Assembly (NCBI GenBank): GCA_022614735.1
Contig: JAKEHZ010000190.1
Span: 1-11,741, forward strand
Length of the DNA: 11,741 nt
Source of the DNA: Acidobacteriota bacterium
GTDB lineage: Bacteria > Acidobacteriota > Blastocatellia > RBC074
Direction of reading: 5' to 3'
Positions 1 through 7,026 of the stretch are shown here, in pieces. Within the stretch, counting starts at the first letter, position 1; the number at the start of each line of letters is the position of its first letter. The notes beneath the pieces were generated by a model. That model had not been told where the DNA came from, made no database searches, and was given only the letters and a program-made list of their open reading frames with translations. Made by a program: the position numbers and the translations under genes.

Positions 1-59
1 CTGTTATCGGGAAGCTGAAATTTGCCAGAGATAAGTTGTGTTTGCAAAGGCAGCTTCAT
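1..59 (-). CDS. Possible 5' end of a minus-strand gene, cut by the window edge
   Basis: On the minus strand an ATG at 59 opens a frame of 19 codons with no stop before the edge; it begins MKLPLQTQLISGKF. A TATACT box lies just upstream (69-74 on the plus strand), but it is too close for a normal leader, and no clear ribosome binding site is visible. The frame lies 45 bases past the dehydrogenase stop. The peptide is too short to assign a family, and an open frame of this length can occur by chance. Confidence 0.25.
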   Translation of the reverse strand, partial: MKLPLQTQLISGKFQLPDN

Positions 60-103
60 AATAGCCAGTATAACACGAGAGACAGTGTCTCGCATGCGAA
101 ATT

Positions 104-1108
104 TTATATATTTAGCACCGCCGCTCCTCGCACCGCATCGTGTTTCAGTGAATTAAGAGCTGTATTTGCTTCAGCCAGATCGAAAGTCTGCACCTGAGTT
201 TTGATCGGGATCTCTGCCGCCACCTGCAAAAAATCCAATCCATCCTGCCGCGTGTTGTTAGCGACGCTGCGCACCACACGTTCGTGATAGAGCAGTTGAT
301 AATCGATCTGAGGAATCTGGCTCATATGAATCCCGCCGAGCGCAATTGTCCCCCCTTTTTTTAAAACCTTCAACGCCGAAACCACCAACTCACCCGCAGG
401 CGCGAAGACGACAATGCTGTCCATCTTAAACGGTGGTCGATCGTCGCTTCCGCCTGTCCAAACCGCGCCCAGATCTGTCGCGAGTTGTCGATGTCGCTCG
501 TCACGCGTGAAAGCATAAACCTCAACATCCCAGTGCCGCGCCACCTGAATCGCGACGTGGGCTGCTGCGCCGAAACCGTAAAGCCCAAGACGCCTGCCGG
601 GGCTTTTTCCGGTAATCCCAGAAAGCCGCAGCGAGCGAAAGCCGATGATGCCGGCGCATAACAGTGGTGCGGCTTCCGTATCGCTGAAAGCTTCCGGAAT
701 CGGGTAAACGAAATCTGCCGGGGCAACCGCGTATTCAGAGTAACCACCATTGACCAACCATCCCGTGAACGTCGCGTTTTCGCAAAGATTCTCCTTGCCG
801 TCACGGCAGAATTCGCACGTACCGCAGGTCTCATGCAGCCAGGGGATTCCGACCCTCTCGCCACCCTTGAATCGTGTGACACGATCGCCGATCTGTTCGA
901 TGTGACCGATAATTTGATGGCCAGGTATGATAGGCAGGATTTGACGGGGCAATTCACCCTCGATGACGTGCAGGTCAGTGCGGCATACACCACAGGCGGT
1001 GACTTTCACCAGCACCTGATTTTCGTTCGGTTGCGGTTTCGGTACTTCGGTGAATTCGAGCGGGTTGTGTTCGATCAGTGAGATGGAACGAAGGAGGCAA
1101 GCTTTCAT
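104..1108 (-). CDS. Zinc-dependent alcohol dehydrogenase family protein
   Basis: A medium-chain, zinc-type oxidoreductase of about 334 residues, probably cytosolic, interconverting an alcohol and an aldehyde or ketone with NAD(P). The N-terminal GroES-like fold carries the catalytic zinc ligands C42 (GVCRTD), H64 (PGHQ) and C151 (LLCAG). The structural zinc lobe has C95, C98, C101 and C109. A Rossmann fold follows with GFGAAA at 178-183, then FTR at 200-202, which has no acidic residue and so hints at NADP. The usual GHE motif reads GHQ here, a variant I associate with the CGVCRTDLHV subgroup. I chose the ATG at 1108 (MKACLL) because the in-frame ATG at 1144 lies inside the inserted palindrome and its extra 12 residues (MKLVINLHLFHF) have no family counterpart. 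No strong ribosome binding site is visible. The natural substrate cannot be read from the sequence. Confidence 0.9.
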   Translation of the reverse strand: MKACLLRSISLIEHNPLEFTEVPKPQPNENQVLVKVTACGVCRTDLHVIEGELPRQILPIIPGHQIIGHIEQIGDRVTRFKGGERVGIPWLHETCGTCEFCRDGKENLCENATFTGWLVNGGYSEYAVAPADFVYPIPEAFSDTEAAPLLCAGIIGFRSLRLSGITGKSPGRRLGLYGFGAAAHVAIQVARHWDVEVYAFTRDERHRQLATDLGAVWTGGSDDRPPFKMDSIVVFAPAGELVVSALKVLKKGGTIALGGIHMSQIPQIDYQLLYHERVVRSVANNTRQDGLDFLQVAAEIPIKTQVQTFDLAEANTALNSLKHDAVRGAAVLNI

Positions 1109-1133
1109 AAAATGAAACAAATGTAAATTTATG

Positions 1134-1284
1134 ACAAGTTTCATAGGAAGCCGAAGCTAGCAAACAGTTTCAACACAAAGGGTCAAAGGGTCAAAGGGTC
1201 AAAGGGGATAAGGGGTTGATTTTTTTCTCCTTTGACCCTTTGACCCTTTGTGTTGAAACCGTTAGCCGGATGATGAAACTTGCC
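1134..1284. mobile_element. Palindromic MITE-like element between 9-base direct repeats
   Basis: A 151-base stretch between the RNase R stop and the dehydrogenase start. Terminal inverted repeats CAAGTTTCAT (from 1135) and ATGAAACTTG (to 1282) enclose an imperfect segment. Inside that are perfect 31-base arms, 1167-1197 and 1229-1259, which begin GTTTCAACACAAAGGG and contain tandem AAAGGGTC octamers (three on the left, two on the right). The element is flanked by a perfect direct repeat AAATTTATG at 1125-1133 and 1285-1293. The right copy overlaps the RNase R stop codon. The direct repeats have the form of a target-site duplication. There is no coding capacity, so any movement would need a transposase from elsewhere. 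As RNA it would fold into a long hairpin that could also act as a terminator or stabiliser for the RNase R transcript. Confidence 0.6.
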
Positions 1285-1288
1285 AAAT

Positions 1289-3478
1289 TTATGGCGAATT
1301 TCGTTTTCTCGAACGCTTCGATTTAGAACGCCCTCTCTCGACTACCGAGAAATCGACCAGATGCCGATCCACGTTCACCCTATCCACGCGTACGCGCACG
1401 CGATCACCTAAGCGAAACTTTCGATGCCCCCGTTGACCGACCAACGCATGAATCCTTTCATCGTAACGATAATAATCATCGATGAGGGCCCCTGCCGGCA
1501 CTAGACCGTCGATGAAGAAGTCATCCAATTCGACGTAGAATCCGAATTCGCGGACGTTGATGATCATCCCGTCAAACTCTTCACCCAGGTGGCCGGCCAT
1601 AAAGACGGCTTTCCGCCACTCATCAACTTCCGTCTCGGCGGCATCGGCGGCGCGCTCGCGCTCGCTGGTTTCTTCAGCGATCAATTTGAGCTGGCCGAGT
1701 TGAAGAGGATGATGCTTCGGTCGTTTTATCAGCTCGCGCAAGATCCGGTGCACGATCAGATCGGGGTAACGCCGGATCGGCGAAGTGAAATGTGTGTAGA
1801 TCGGCGCCGCCAGCCCGAAGTGGCCGACATTGTTTGCCGAATAACGCGCGCGCTGCAGCGAACGCAGCATCGCATAAGCCAGCACTCGCTCTTCCGGTTT
1901 GCCTTCTAATTGTTTGGACAATCGCTGATAGTCTTTTGAACTCACGCCCTCGACAGGAAAGCCGTATCCGTAGGCGCTCGCCAACTCAGCGAATTCGATC
2001 ACACGCTGCGGCTGTGGCTCTTCGTGAATTCGATAGAGCGAGGGAACTCCCAATCGCAGGAAGTGGCTCGCGACCGTCTCGTTCGCCAGCAGCATGAACT
2101 CTTCGATGATGCGGTGCGCGATATTGCGATCGGCTTTGAGCACGCCCGCGATTCGGCCCTCGTCATCAAATTCAAAGATCGATTCAGGCAAATTGAAATC
2201 AATCGCGCCGCGCTGTCGCCGCATCTTGATCAGGATCTGAGCCAGCTCTTCCATTGTCTTGAATAGCTCAATCAAATCGGCATAGCGCATTGCGAGTTGT
2301 GGATCGGCGTGTGTCAGGAGTTTATTGACATTGGTGTAAGTCATTCGCTCATTGCTGCGGATGACCGTTTCGCGCAGTTCGTATTTGACAACACGACCGC
2401 GATGATCGACTTCCATCAAGGCCGACATCGCCAACCGGTCGACTTGAGGATTGAGTGAGCAGATGCCATTTGAGAGTTTTTCAGGAAGCATCGGAATAGC
2501 GCGTTCGGGAAAGTAAACCGATGTGCCGCGCAGGCGTGCTTCCTGATCGAGCGCTGTTCCTTCTCGCGCGTAATAACTCACATCGGCAATATGGACGCCA
2601 AGATTAAAATTGCCGTTCTTCATCCGGCTAAGACTGATCGCATCGTCGAAGTCACGCGCCGTCTCGCCGTCGATCGTCACCGTGGGCACATCACGCAAAT
2701 CGAGCCTGCCTGCGGTTTGTGTTTCGGTTACTATGGGAGAAGTTGCTTCGGTCTCTTTCAACACTTCATCTGGAAAGATGTGCGGCAGGTCGTGTTTGTG
2801 AATGACGATCTGAATGTCCATTCCCGGGGCATCGCTCGAGGCGCCGAGTTCCTCGATGACCCGTCCAGTGGGATTATTTCGGGCTGTCGGGTAGCTCGTG
2901 ATTTCAACAAGAACGATCCAGCCATCGTCGAGCTTTGCGACCTCTTTGCTCTCAACCTCAGTATCAAAAGGGAATTTTTCATCGAGCGATTCGACCCACG
3001 ATTCGCGAAAGCCGTGCTGGAGTCGCCCAATGATCTGCAAACGACCGCGTCGCAAGATCATCTCCACTTTCGCTTCACGGTCTTTATCCTGCGCGGTGCG
3101 TGAAAGGCCGGCGATCACAAGATCACCATCATACGCGCCGTTCAAATCTTCGGCTCCGACGCGGATGCGGCCACGAGCACGTTCTTCGACCTCTTCGGGA
3201 ATGAAACTGATCATCTTTCGCCGCCGCTGTCTGATGGTGCCAATCAGGGCGCGAGACGAATTTGACCAGCGGAACTCCTGCCCGGAGCGGCGAAGTAATC
3301 CGACGCTTTGCAGACGCTTGAGAAGTTCGGTGATCGCTTTTTGCCCTGTCCGGCTGAGCTCGAACATTTCGGACAGGTCTCGCGCGGATAGAGAATCGGG
3401 GGCCTCTCGCAATGCCGCGATCACAGCGTTGATGTCGAACGGCATGGCGTTTTGATTGATCTGTTTTCGTCGACTCAT
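1289..3478 (-). CDS. rnr: Ribonuclease R
   Basis: A 3'-to-5' hydrolytic exoribonuclease of the RNase II/R family, 729 residues, which degrades structured RNA in the cytoplasm and takes part in rRNA and mRNA turnover. In order: an N-terminal winged-helix region (about 15-70), cold-shock-type OB folds (about 85-225), the RNB catalytic domain (about 258-590) and a C-terminal S1 domain (about 633-712), followed by a basic tail (RGRSKSKRSRKR). The metal-binding aspartates are seen in TIDGETARDFDDAI as D270, D276, D278 and D279, and the late RNB motif HFTSPIRRYPDL is at 563-574. The length fits RNase R better than the shorter RNase II. I prefer the ATG at 3478 (MSRRKQ); the in-frame ATG at 3538 falls in the upstream hairpin and would add a spurious hydrophobic run. 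An ATG at 3445 is the other option. The dehydrogenase lies downstream on the same strand. Confidence 0.95.
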   Translation of the reverse strand: MSRRKQINQNAMPFDINAVIAALREAPDSLSARDLSEMFELSRTGQKAITELLKRLQSVGLLRRSGQEFRWSNSSRALIGTIRQRRRKMISFIPEEVEERARGRIRVGAEDLNGAYDGDLVIAGLSRTAQDKDREAKVEMILRRGRLQIIGRLQHGFRESWVESLDEKFPFDTEVESKEVAKLDDGWIVLVEITSYPTARNNPTGRVIEELGASSDAPGMDIQIVIHKHDLPHIFPDEVLKETEATSPIVTETQTAGRLDLRDVPTVTIDGETARDFDDAISLSRMKNGNFNLGVHIADVSYYAREGTALDQEARLRGTSVYFPERAIPMLPEKLSNGICSLNPQVDRLAMSALMEVDHRGRVVKYELRETVIRSNERMTYTNVNKLLTHADPQLAMRYADLIELFKTMEELAQILIKMRRQRGAIDFNLPESIFEFDDEGRIAGVLKADRNIAHRIIEEFMLLANETVASHFLRLGVPSLYRIHEEPQPQRVIEFAELASAYGYGFPVEGVSSKDYQRLSKQLEGKPEERVLAYAMLRSLQRARYSANNVGHFGLAAPIYTHFTSPIRRYPDLIVHRILRELIKRPKHHPLQLGQLKLIAEETSERERAADAAETEVDEWRKAVFMAGHLGEEFDGMIINVREFGFYVELDDFFIDGLVPAGALIDDYYRYDERIHALVGQRGHRKFRLGDRVRVRVDRVNVDRHLVDFSVVERGRSKSKRSRKRNSP

Positions 3479-3504
3479 GGGGAGAGAATACGAGACAAAT
3501 GAAA

Positions 3505-3600
3505 AAGAGAAAACGGAACAAACGAAATAACGGAACAAACGGAAATTTTTAGGATTTTTCCGTTTGTTCCGTTATTTCCGTTTGTTCCGTTTTCCCTCTT
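3505..3600. repeat. Long hairpin of CGGAACAAA units in the divergent region
   Basis: The left arm, 3505-3545, reads AAGAGAAAACGGAACAAACG and then ATAACGGAACAAACGGAAA. The right arm, 3557-3600, is its near-perfect reverse complement, with one extra G and two extra bases near the end. The loop is about 11 bases. The unit CGGAACAAAC occurs twice per arm. It lies upstream of the starts of both flanking genes, so it is not placed as an ordinary terminator. If RNase R is transcribed from the TATAAT box at 3630-3635, the whole hairpin is in its 5' leader. The same unit forms the hairpin at 9859-9920. Confidence 0.85.
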
Positions 3601-3607
3601 CTTCTCC

Positions 3608-3637
3608 TTGTCAAGCCTGGTCAATCCCAATTATAAC
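3608..3637 (+). promoter_or_regulatory. Candidate sigma70-type promoter for the DUF1549/DUF1501 block
   Basis: TTGTCA (3608-3613) and TATAAC (3632-3637) each match five of six consensus positions and are 18 bases apart. Transcription would start near 3644, giving a leader of about 50 bases before the ATG at 3695. This is a consensus match only. Confidence 0.45.
3630..3635 (-). promoter_or_regulatory. Candidate -10 box for RNase R, overlapping the plus-strand -10
   Basis: Read on the minus strand, 3635-3630 is a perfect TATAAT. No good -35 lies 16-18 bases upstream. It overlaps the plus-strand TATAAC by four bases, so the two divergent promoters could not both be occupied at once. A transcript from here would carry a leader of about 145 bases that includes the hairpin at 3505-3600. 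Confidence 0.35.
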
Positions 3638-3694
3638 TATGTTGTTTCCTGAACGTACGAAAACCGCAATTCAACCACAACCGGGGATTCGATT

Positions 3695-6600
3695 ATGGCA
3701 AAGGTAATCAAACTCGCATTTTGCCTTACTGTTATCTTTGGCTCAGGCAGACTGTTATTCAGTGATAGTTTCCTGTGGCTGACCGCTGCCCAATCCGCAT
3801 CCGTTGATTTCCGGCGCGACATCGAGCCGATCTTTCGGGCGAATTGCTACCAGTGTCATGGCGCGAAGATGGCTTCCGCGCAACTGCGGCTTGACGTGAA
3901 GGCAACGGCGATGAAAGGCGGCATTTCCGGCGCGGTCATCGTTCCGAAAAATAGTCGGGAGAGTCGATTGCTGAAACGCATTCTGGGCGAGGGCGGAGAA
4001 GTGCAAATGCCCCTGGGTGGCGAGCCGTTAAAATCGGAGCAGATCGAGTTAATTCGAAAGTGGATTGATGAAGGAGCAGAATGGCCTGAAGACAATCCGC
4101 AATCCGCAATCCGCAATCCGCAATCTGATATCCCTAAACACTGGGCATTTGTCGCAGCTATGCGTCCGGCATTGCCGCCGGTGAAGACCAGAGCATGGGT
4201 GCGCAACCCGATTGACCAATTCATACTTGCCAGGATCGAGAAGCAAGGTCTGTCGCCGTCACCCGAAGCGTCACGTGAGACACTGATTCGTCGCCTGAGC
4301 CTGGATTTGACCGGACTGCCCGCATCGATCAAGGAGATCGACGATTTTCTCGCTGACAATTCGCCGGATGCTTATGCGAAGCTGGTTGAACGTCTTCTTG
4401 CCTCGCCGCATTACGGTGAGCGCTGGGGGCGATGGTGGCTGGATGCCGCGCGTTATGCCGACACGAATGGATTTGAGAAAGACCTGCCGCGTTCGATCTG
4501 GCCCTATCGCGACTGGGTAATCGCGGCATTCAACAAAGATCTGCCCTTCGATCAATTCACGATCGAACAACTTGCGGGGGATCTGTTGCCCGACCCAACG
4601 CTCGAACAGCGCGTCGCCACGGGCTTCCTGCGCAACTCAATGCTCAACCAGGAAGGCGGAGTCGATCCCGAACAGTTCCGCGTCGAAGGTCTGATTGATC
4701 GCGTGGATGCGATCGGTAAAGCCTTTCTCGGTTTGACAATCAACTGCGCCCAGTGCCATACGCATAAATTCGATCCGATTGTTCACCATGAGTACTACCA
4801 GTTTTATGCATTTCTCAACAGTGACGACGAACCTGTACTTGAAGTACCTGATGAGGCTGTCACCAAGAAACGCGCTGAGATTTTATCGAAGATCGATCAG
4901 ATCGAAACCGATCAGATCGCGAAAACTCCCGATCTCGCTAAACGAATGGCCGAGTGGGAGCTGGGGACGCGTTATGATGAAGGCCAATGGACGGTCTTGA
5001 ATGACACCGACATCTTCGCCGCATTCGGCGTGAAGTTTGACAAACTCCCGGATGGGTCCTTTCACGCAAAAGGAGACAACTCGACCAGCAACAACTACAA
5101 GATCACGGCGCGCACGCAACTGAAAAACATCACGGGTTTTCGCCTGGAGTTTTTGACTGATGCCAATCTGCCCCGTGGCGGACCGGGGCGCGCAGACGAT
5201 GGCGGCTTTTACGTCACGGAATTTTCGGCCGATGCTGCCCCATCGGATAAGCCTGCAGCGGCGGCGAAAGTTGTTTTGAGCAATCCGACGACTGATTTCG
5301 AGTTGTCCGATTTTCCGGTGAAAAACGTCATTGACGACAACCCTAAAACTCATTGGAGCAGCGATGCCGGGCCGGGTCGCCGCAACGAGGATCGCAAAAT
5401 GGTCTTCGCCGCCTCGCAACCCATCGGCTTCGAGGGTGGAACAGTCCTGACCTTCCAGCTCGCGCAGAAGTTCGATGAAAAGATCGACTTAAGAGGAGGC
5501 AAGCCAAATATCGGGCGTTTCCGCATCTCAGTCACGACTGCGGCAAATCCAAACGCCGATCCACTGCCTGCAAAAGTGCGGCGGATTCTCGCCGCCCCCG
5601 CCGATAAGCGTGCGCGCGCACAGCAGCGCGAGGTTTTCAGATTTTATCGTTCGACTGTACCCGAATGGGCTGAGGTGAATAAAAAGGTCGCTGAGTTGTT
5701 GAAGGAGTGGCCTTACGGAGCGACGACACTGGCATTGGCCCCGCGGCAATGGCCGCGTGAAACGCACCTCTTCAGACGCGGTGACTGGAAACGTCCGGGC
5801 GATCCGGTTAAGCCGGGGACGCCTGCAATTTTGCATCCGTTCCCTCAGGATGCGCCGCGCAATCGCCTCGGCCTGGCCAGATGGATTGTCGACAAGAGCA
5901 ACCCGCTGACGCCGCGCGTGATCGTCAATCGCATTTGGCAGCAATATTTCGGCACGGGTTTGGTCACGACGCCGGAAGATTTCGGATCGCGCTGTGAAAA
6001 ACCATCGCATCCGGAGTTGCTCGATTGGCTGGCGAATGAGTTCATGAATCCGACGTGGGAAGGTGAAGAAAATAAGACAGGGGGACAGGGAGACAAGGGG
6101 ACAGGGGGAATAATGCGCAATCCGCAATCCGCAATCGGCATCCAGAATTGGCCGCAATCAAAAGGCTGGAGCATCAAACATATTCACCGCCTTATTGTTA
6201 ACTCGGCTGTCTATCGCCAGTCGTCAAAGGTCAACCCTGCATTGCAGGAGACAGATCCTGCCAACATTCTGCTGGCGCGCGCGCCGCGATTGCGAGTCGA
6301 GGCGGAGATCGTGCGTGACATTGCCCTCACGACGAGTGGTTTGCTCAGCAGAAAAATTGGCGGGCCGAGCGTTTATCCGCCTATTCCGGATGGCGTATTG
6401 AATCTCGGTTACGGCGCGCCTATGCCATGGCCGACCAGCACAGGTGAAGACCGTTATCGACGCACAATGTATACGTTCTGGAAGCGCTCGGTGCCGTATC
6501 CAGGTTTGTTGGTCTTCGATCAGCCGAACGGCGATTTCTCATGCACTCGCCGCATCCGTTCGAACACGCCGCTGCAGGCGTTAACCACGCTTAACGATCA

Positions 6601-6913
6601 GATGTTTATTGAGGCTGCACAGGCTCTGGCCCTGCGCGTGTTCAAGGAGGGCGGCGCAGATGACCGCGCAAAGATGATCTATGCCTTCAGGATCTGCACC
6701 GGACGTAAGCCGGACGAGTTTGAACTGCGGCAACTCCTTGCGCTGTTGCAGGATCAACAGGCCTATTTCAACGGACGCACGGCGACGGCAGTATACGTTT
6801 CGTCATCGGATTTAAATAACCTGCCGGAAGATGTCGATCTGCATAAGGTCGCTTCCTGGACGATGGTGGCGCGGGTTTTATTGAATCTGGATGAAACGAT
6901 TACAAGGGAATAG
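3695..6913 (+). CDS. Secreted PSCyt1-DUF1549-DUF1553 cytochrome-like protein
   Basis: A 1072-residue exported protein. A Sec-type signal (residues 1-35, hydrophobic run, likely cleavage after AQSA) leads into a Planctomycete-type cytochrome c domain with heme motif CYQCH at 51-55. DUF1549 (PSCyt2, about 170-376) has a second heme-like motif CAQCH at 351-355. A helical linker (about 385-425) and a variable beta-rich, possibly carbohydrate-binding segment (about 428-615) precede DUF1553 (PSD1, about 722-1065; NRIWQQYF at 745-752, RRIRSNTPLQAL at 952-963). The family's reaction is unknown; roles in breakdown of polymers or electron transfer outside the cytoplasm are proposed by context only. GGGG at 3683-3686 lies eight bases before the ATG. 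The DUF1501 gene follows, the usual partner. Two low-complexity tracts, at residues 134-145 and about 789-822, look like in-frame repeat insertions; the second interrupts the conserved link between LANEFM and GWSIKHIHRLIV. Confidence 0.93.
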   Translation: MAKVIKLAFCLTVIFGSGRLLFSDSFLWLTAAQSASVDFRRDIEPIFRANCYQCHGAKMASAQLRLDVKATAMKGGISGAVIVPKNSRESRLLKRILGEGGEVQMPLGGEPLKSEQIELIRKWIDEGAEWPEDNPQSAIRNPQSDIPKHWAFVAAMRPALPPVKTRAWVRNPIDQFILARIEKQGLSPSPEASRETLIRRLSLDLTGLPASIKEIDDFLADNSPDAYAKLVERLLASPHYGERWGRWWLDAARYADTNGFEKDLPRSIWPYRDWVIAAFNKDLPFDQFTIEQLAGDLLPDPTLEQRVATGFLRNSMLNQEGGVDPEQFRVEGLIDRVDAIGKAFLGLTINCAQCHTHKFDPIVHHEYYQFYAFLNSDDEPVLEVPDEAVTKKRAEILSKIDQIETDQIAKTPDLAKRMAEWELGTRYDEGQWTVLNDTDIFAAFGVKFDKLPDGSFHAKGDNSTSNNYKITARTQLKNITGFRLEFLTDANLPRGGPGRADDGGFYVTEFSADAAPSDKPAAAAKVVLSNPTTDFELSDFPVKNVIDDNPKTHWSSDAGPGRRNEDRKMVFAASQPIGFEGGTVLTFQLAQKFDEKIDLRGGKPNIGRFRISVTTAANPNADPLPAKVRRILAAPADKRARAQQREVFRFYRSTVPEWAEVNKKVAELLKEWPYGATTLALAPRQWPRETHLFRRGDWKRPGDPVKPGTPAILHPFPQDAPRNRLGLARWIVDKSNPLTPRVIVNRIWQQYFGTGLVTTPEDFGSRCEKPSHPELLDWLANEFMNPTWEGEENKTGGQGDKGTGGIMRNPQSAIGIQNWPQSKGWSIKHIHRLIVNSAVYRQSSKVNPALQETDPANILLARAPRLRVEAEIVRDIALTTSGLLSRKIGGPSVYPPIPDGVLNLGYGAPMPWPTSTGEDRYRRTMYTFWKRSVPYPGLLVFDQPNGDFSCTRRIRSNTPLQALTTLNDQMFIEAAQALALRVFKEGGADDRAKMIYAFRICTGRKPDEFELRQLLALLQDQQAYFNGRTATAVYVSSSDLNNLPEDVDLHKVASWTMVARVLLNLDETITRE
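4093..4125. repeat. Tandem CAATCCG heptamers inside the DUF1549 gene
   Basis: Four exact copies of CAATCCG (4093-4120) plus CAATC, lying between the cytochrome and DUF1549 domains. Seven is not a multiple of three, so three units encode a seven-residue period, read as NPQSAIRNPQS. The tract sits in a linker where length change is tolerated. Confidence 0.9.
6076..6136. repeat. GACAGGGG octamers and CAATCCG heptamers inside DUF1553
   Basis: Four octamers, GACAGGGG, GACAGGGA, GACAAGGG and GACAGGGG (6076-6107), are followed after ten bases by two full and one partial CAATCCG (6118-6136), the heptamer also found at 4093-4125. They encode KTGGQGDKGTGG and RNPQSAIG, low-complexity residues between conserved DUF1553 motifs. 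The frame is kept and no stop is introduced. Confidence 0.88.
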
Positions 6914-6917
6914 AGAT

Positions 6918-7013
6918 GAAAAAGATCAACCGCCAAGACGCCAAGAACGCCAAGAAGGCGGCAAGACATTGGTGCTCTTGGCGTTCTTGGCGTCTTGGCG
7001 GTTGATCTTTTTC
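6918..7013. repeat. Perfect 38-base-pair hairpin between the DUF1549 and DUF1501 genes
   Basis: Arms 6918-6955 and 6976-7013 are exact reverse complements around a 20-base loop. They begin GAAAAAGATCAACCGCCAAG and continue with CGCCAAGA-type units of 9-10 bases. The hairpin starts four bases after the upstream stop and ends two bases before the AGGAGG of the next gene. The A-rich 5' end and T-rich 3' end give it the form of a bidirectional terminator or attenuator. No direct repeat flanks it. Confidence 0.92.
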
Positions 7014-7015
7014 CG

Positions 7016-7021
7016 AGGAGG
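7016..7021 (+). promoter_or_regulatory. Strong ribosome binding site of the DUF1501 gene
   Basis: AGGAGG lies five bases before the ATG at 7027, much stronger than the sites before most genes here. It follows the 38-base-pair hairpin directly, so it would be left single-stranded next to the folded stem. Confidence 0.8.
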
Positions 7022-7026
7022 CATCA

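Noticed and set aside
76..92. Small palindrome GAGACAGTGTCTC after the dehydrogenase stop
   Set aside because: A stem of about five to six pairs with almost no loop and no following T run; not convincing as a terminator.
1109..1144. Longer dehydrogenase N-terminus from an ATG at 1144
   Set aside because: The ATG lies inside the inserted element and adds 12 residues not expected in the family; MKACLL at 1108 is a normal family N-terminus.
3479..3538. Longer RNase R N-terminus from an ATG at 3538
   Set aside because: The extra 20 residues are translated from the hairpin arm and are hydrophobic, unlike RNase R.
4093..4125. Tandem direct repeats considered as a CRISPR array
   Set aside because: The units are seven bases and directly adjacent with no spacers, and they are read in frame inside a gene. 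The octamer tracts fail for the same reasons.
3856..4359. Minus-strand frame with LRIADCGL repeats opposite the DUF1549 gene
   Set aside because: It is the complement of the CAATCCG heptamers and of strongly supported plus-strand coding sequence.
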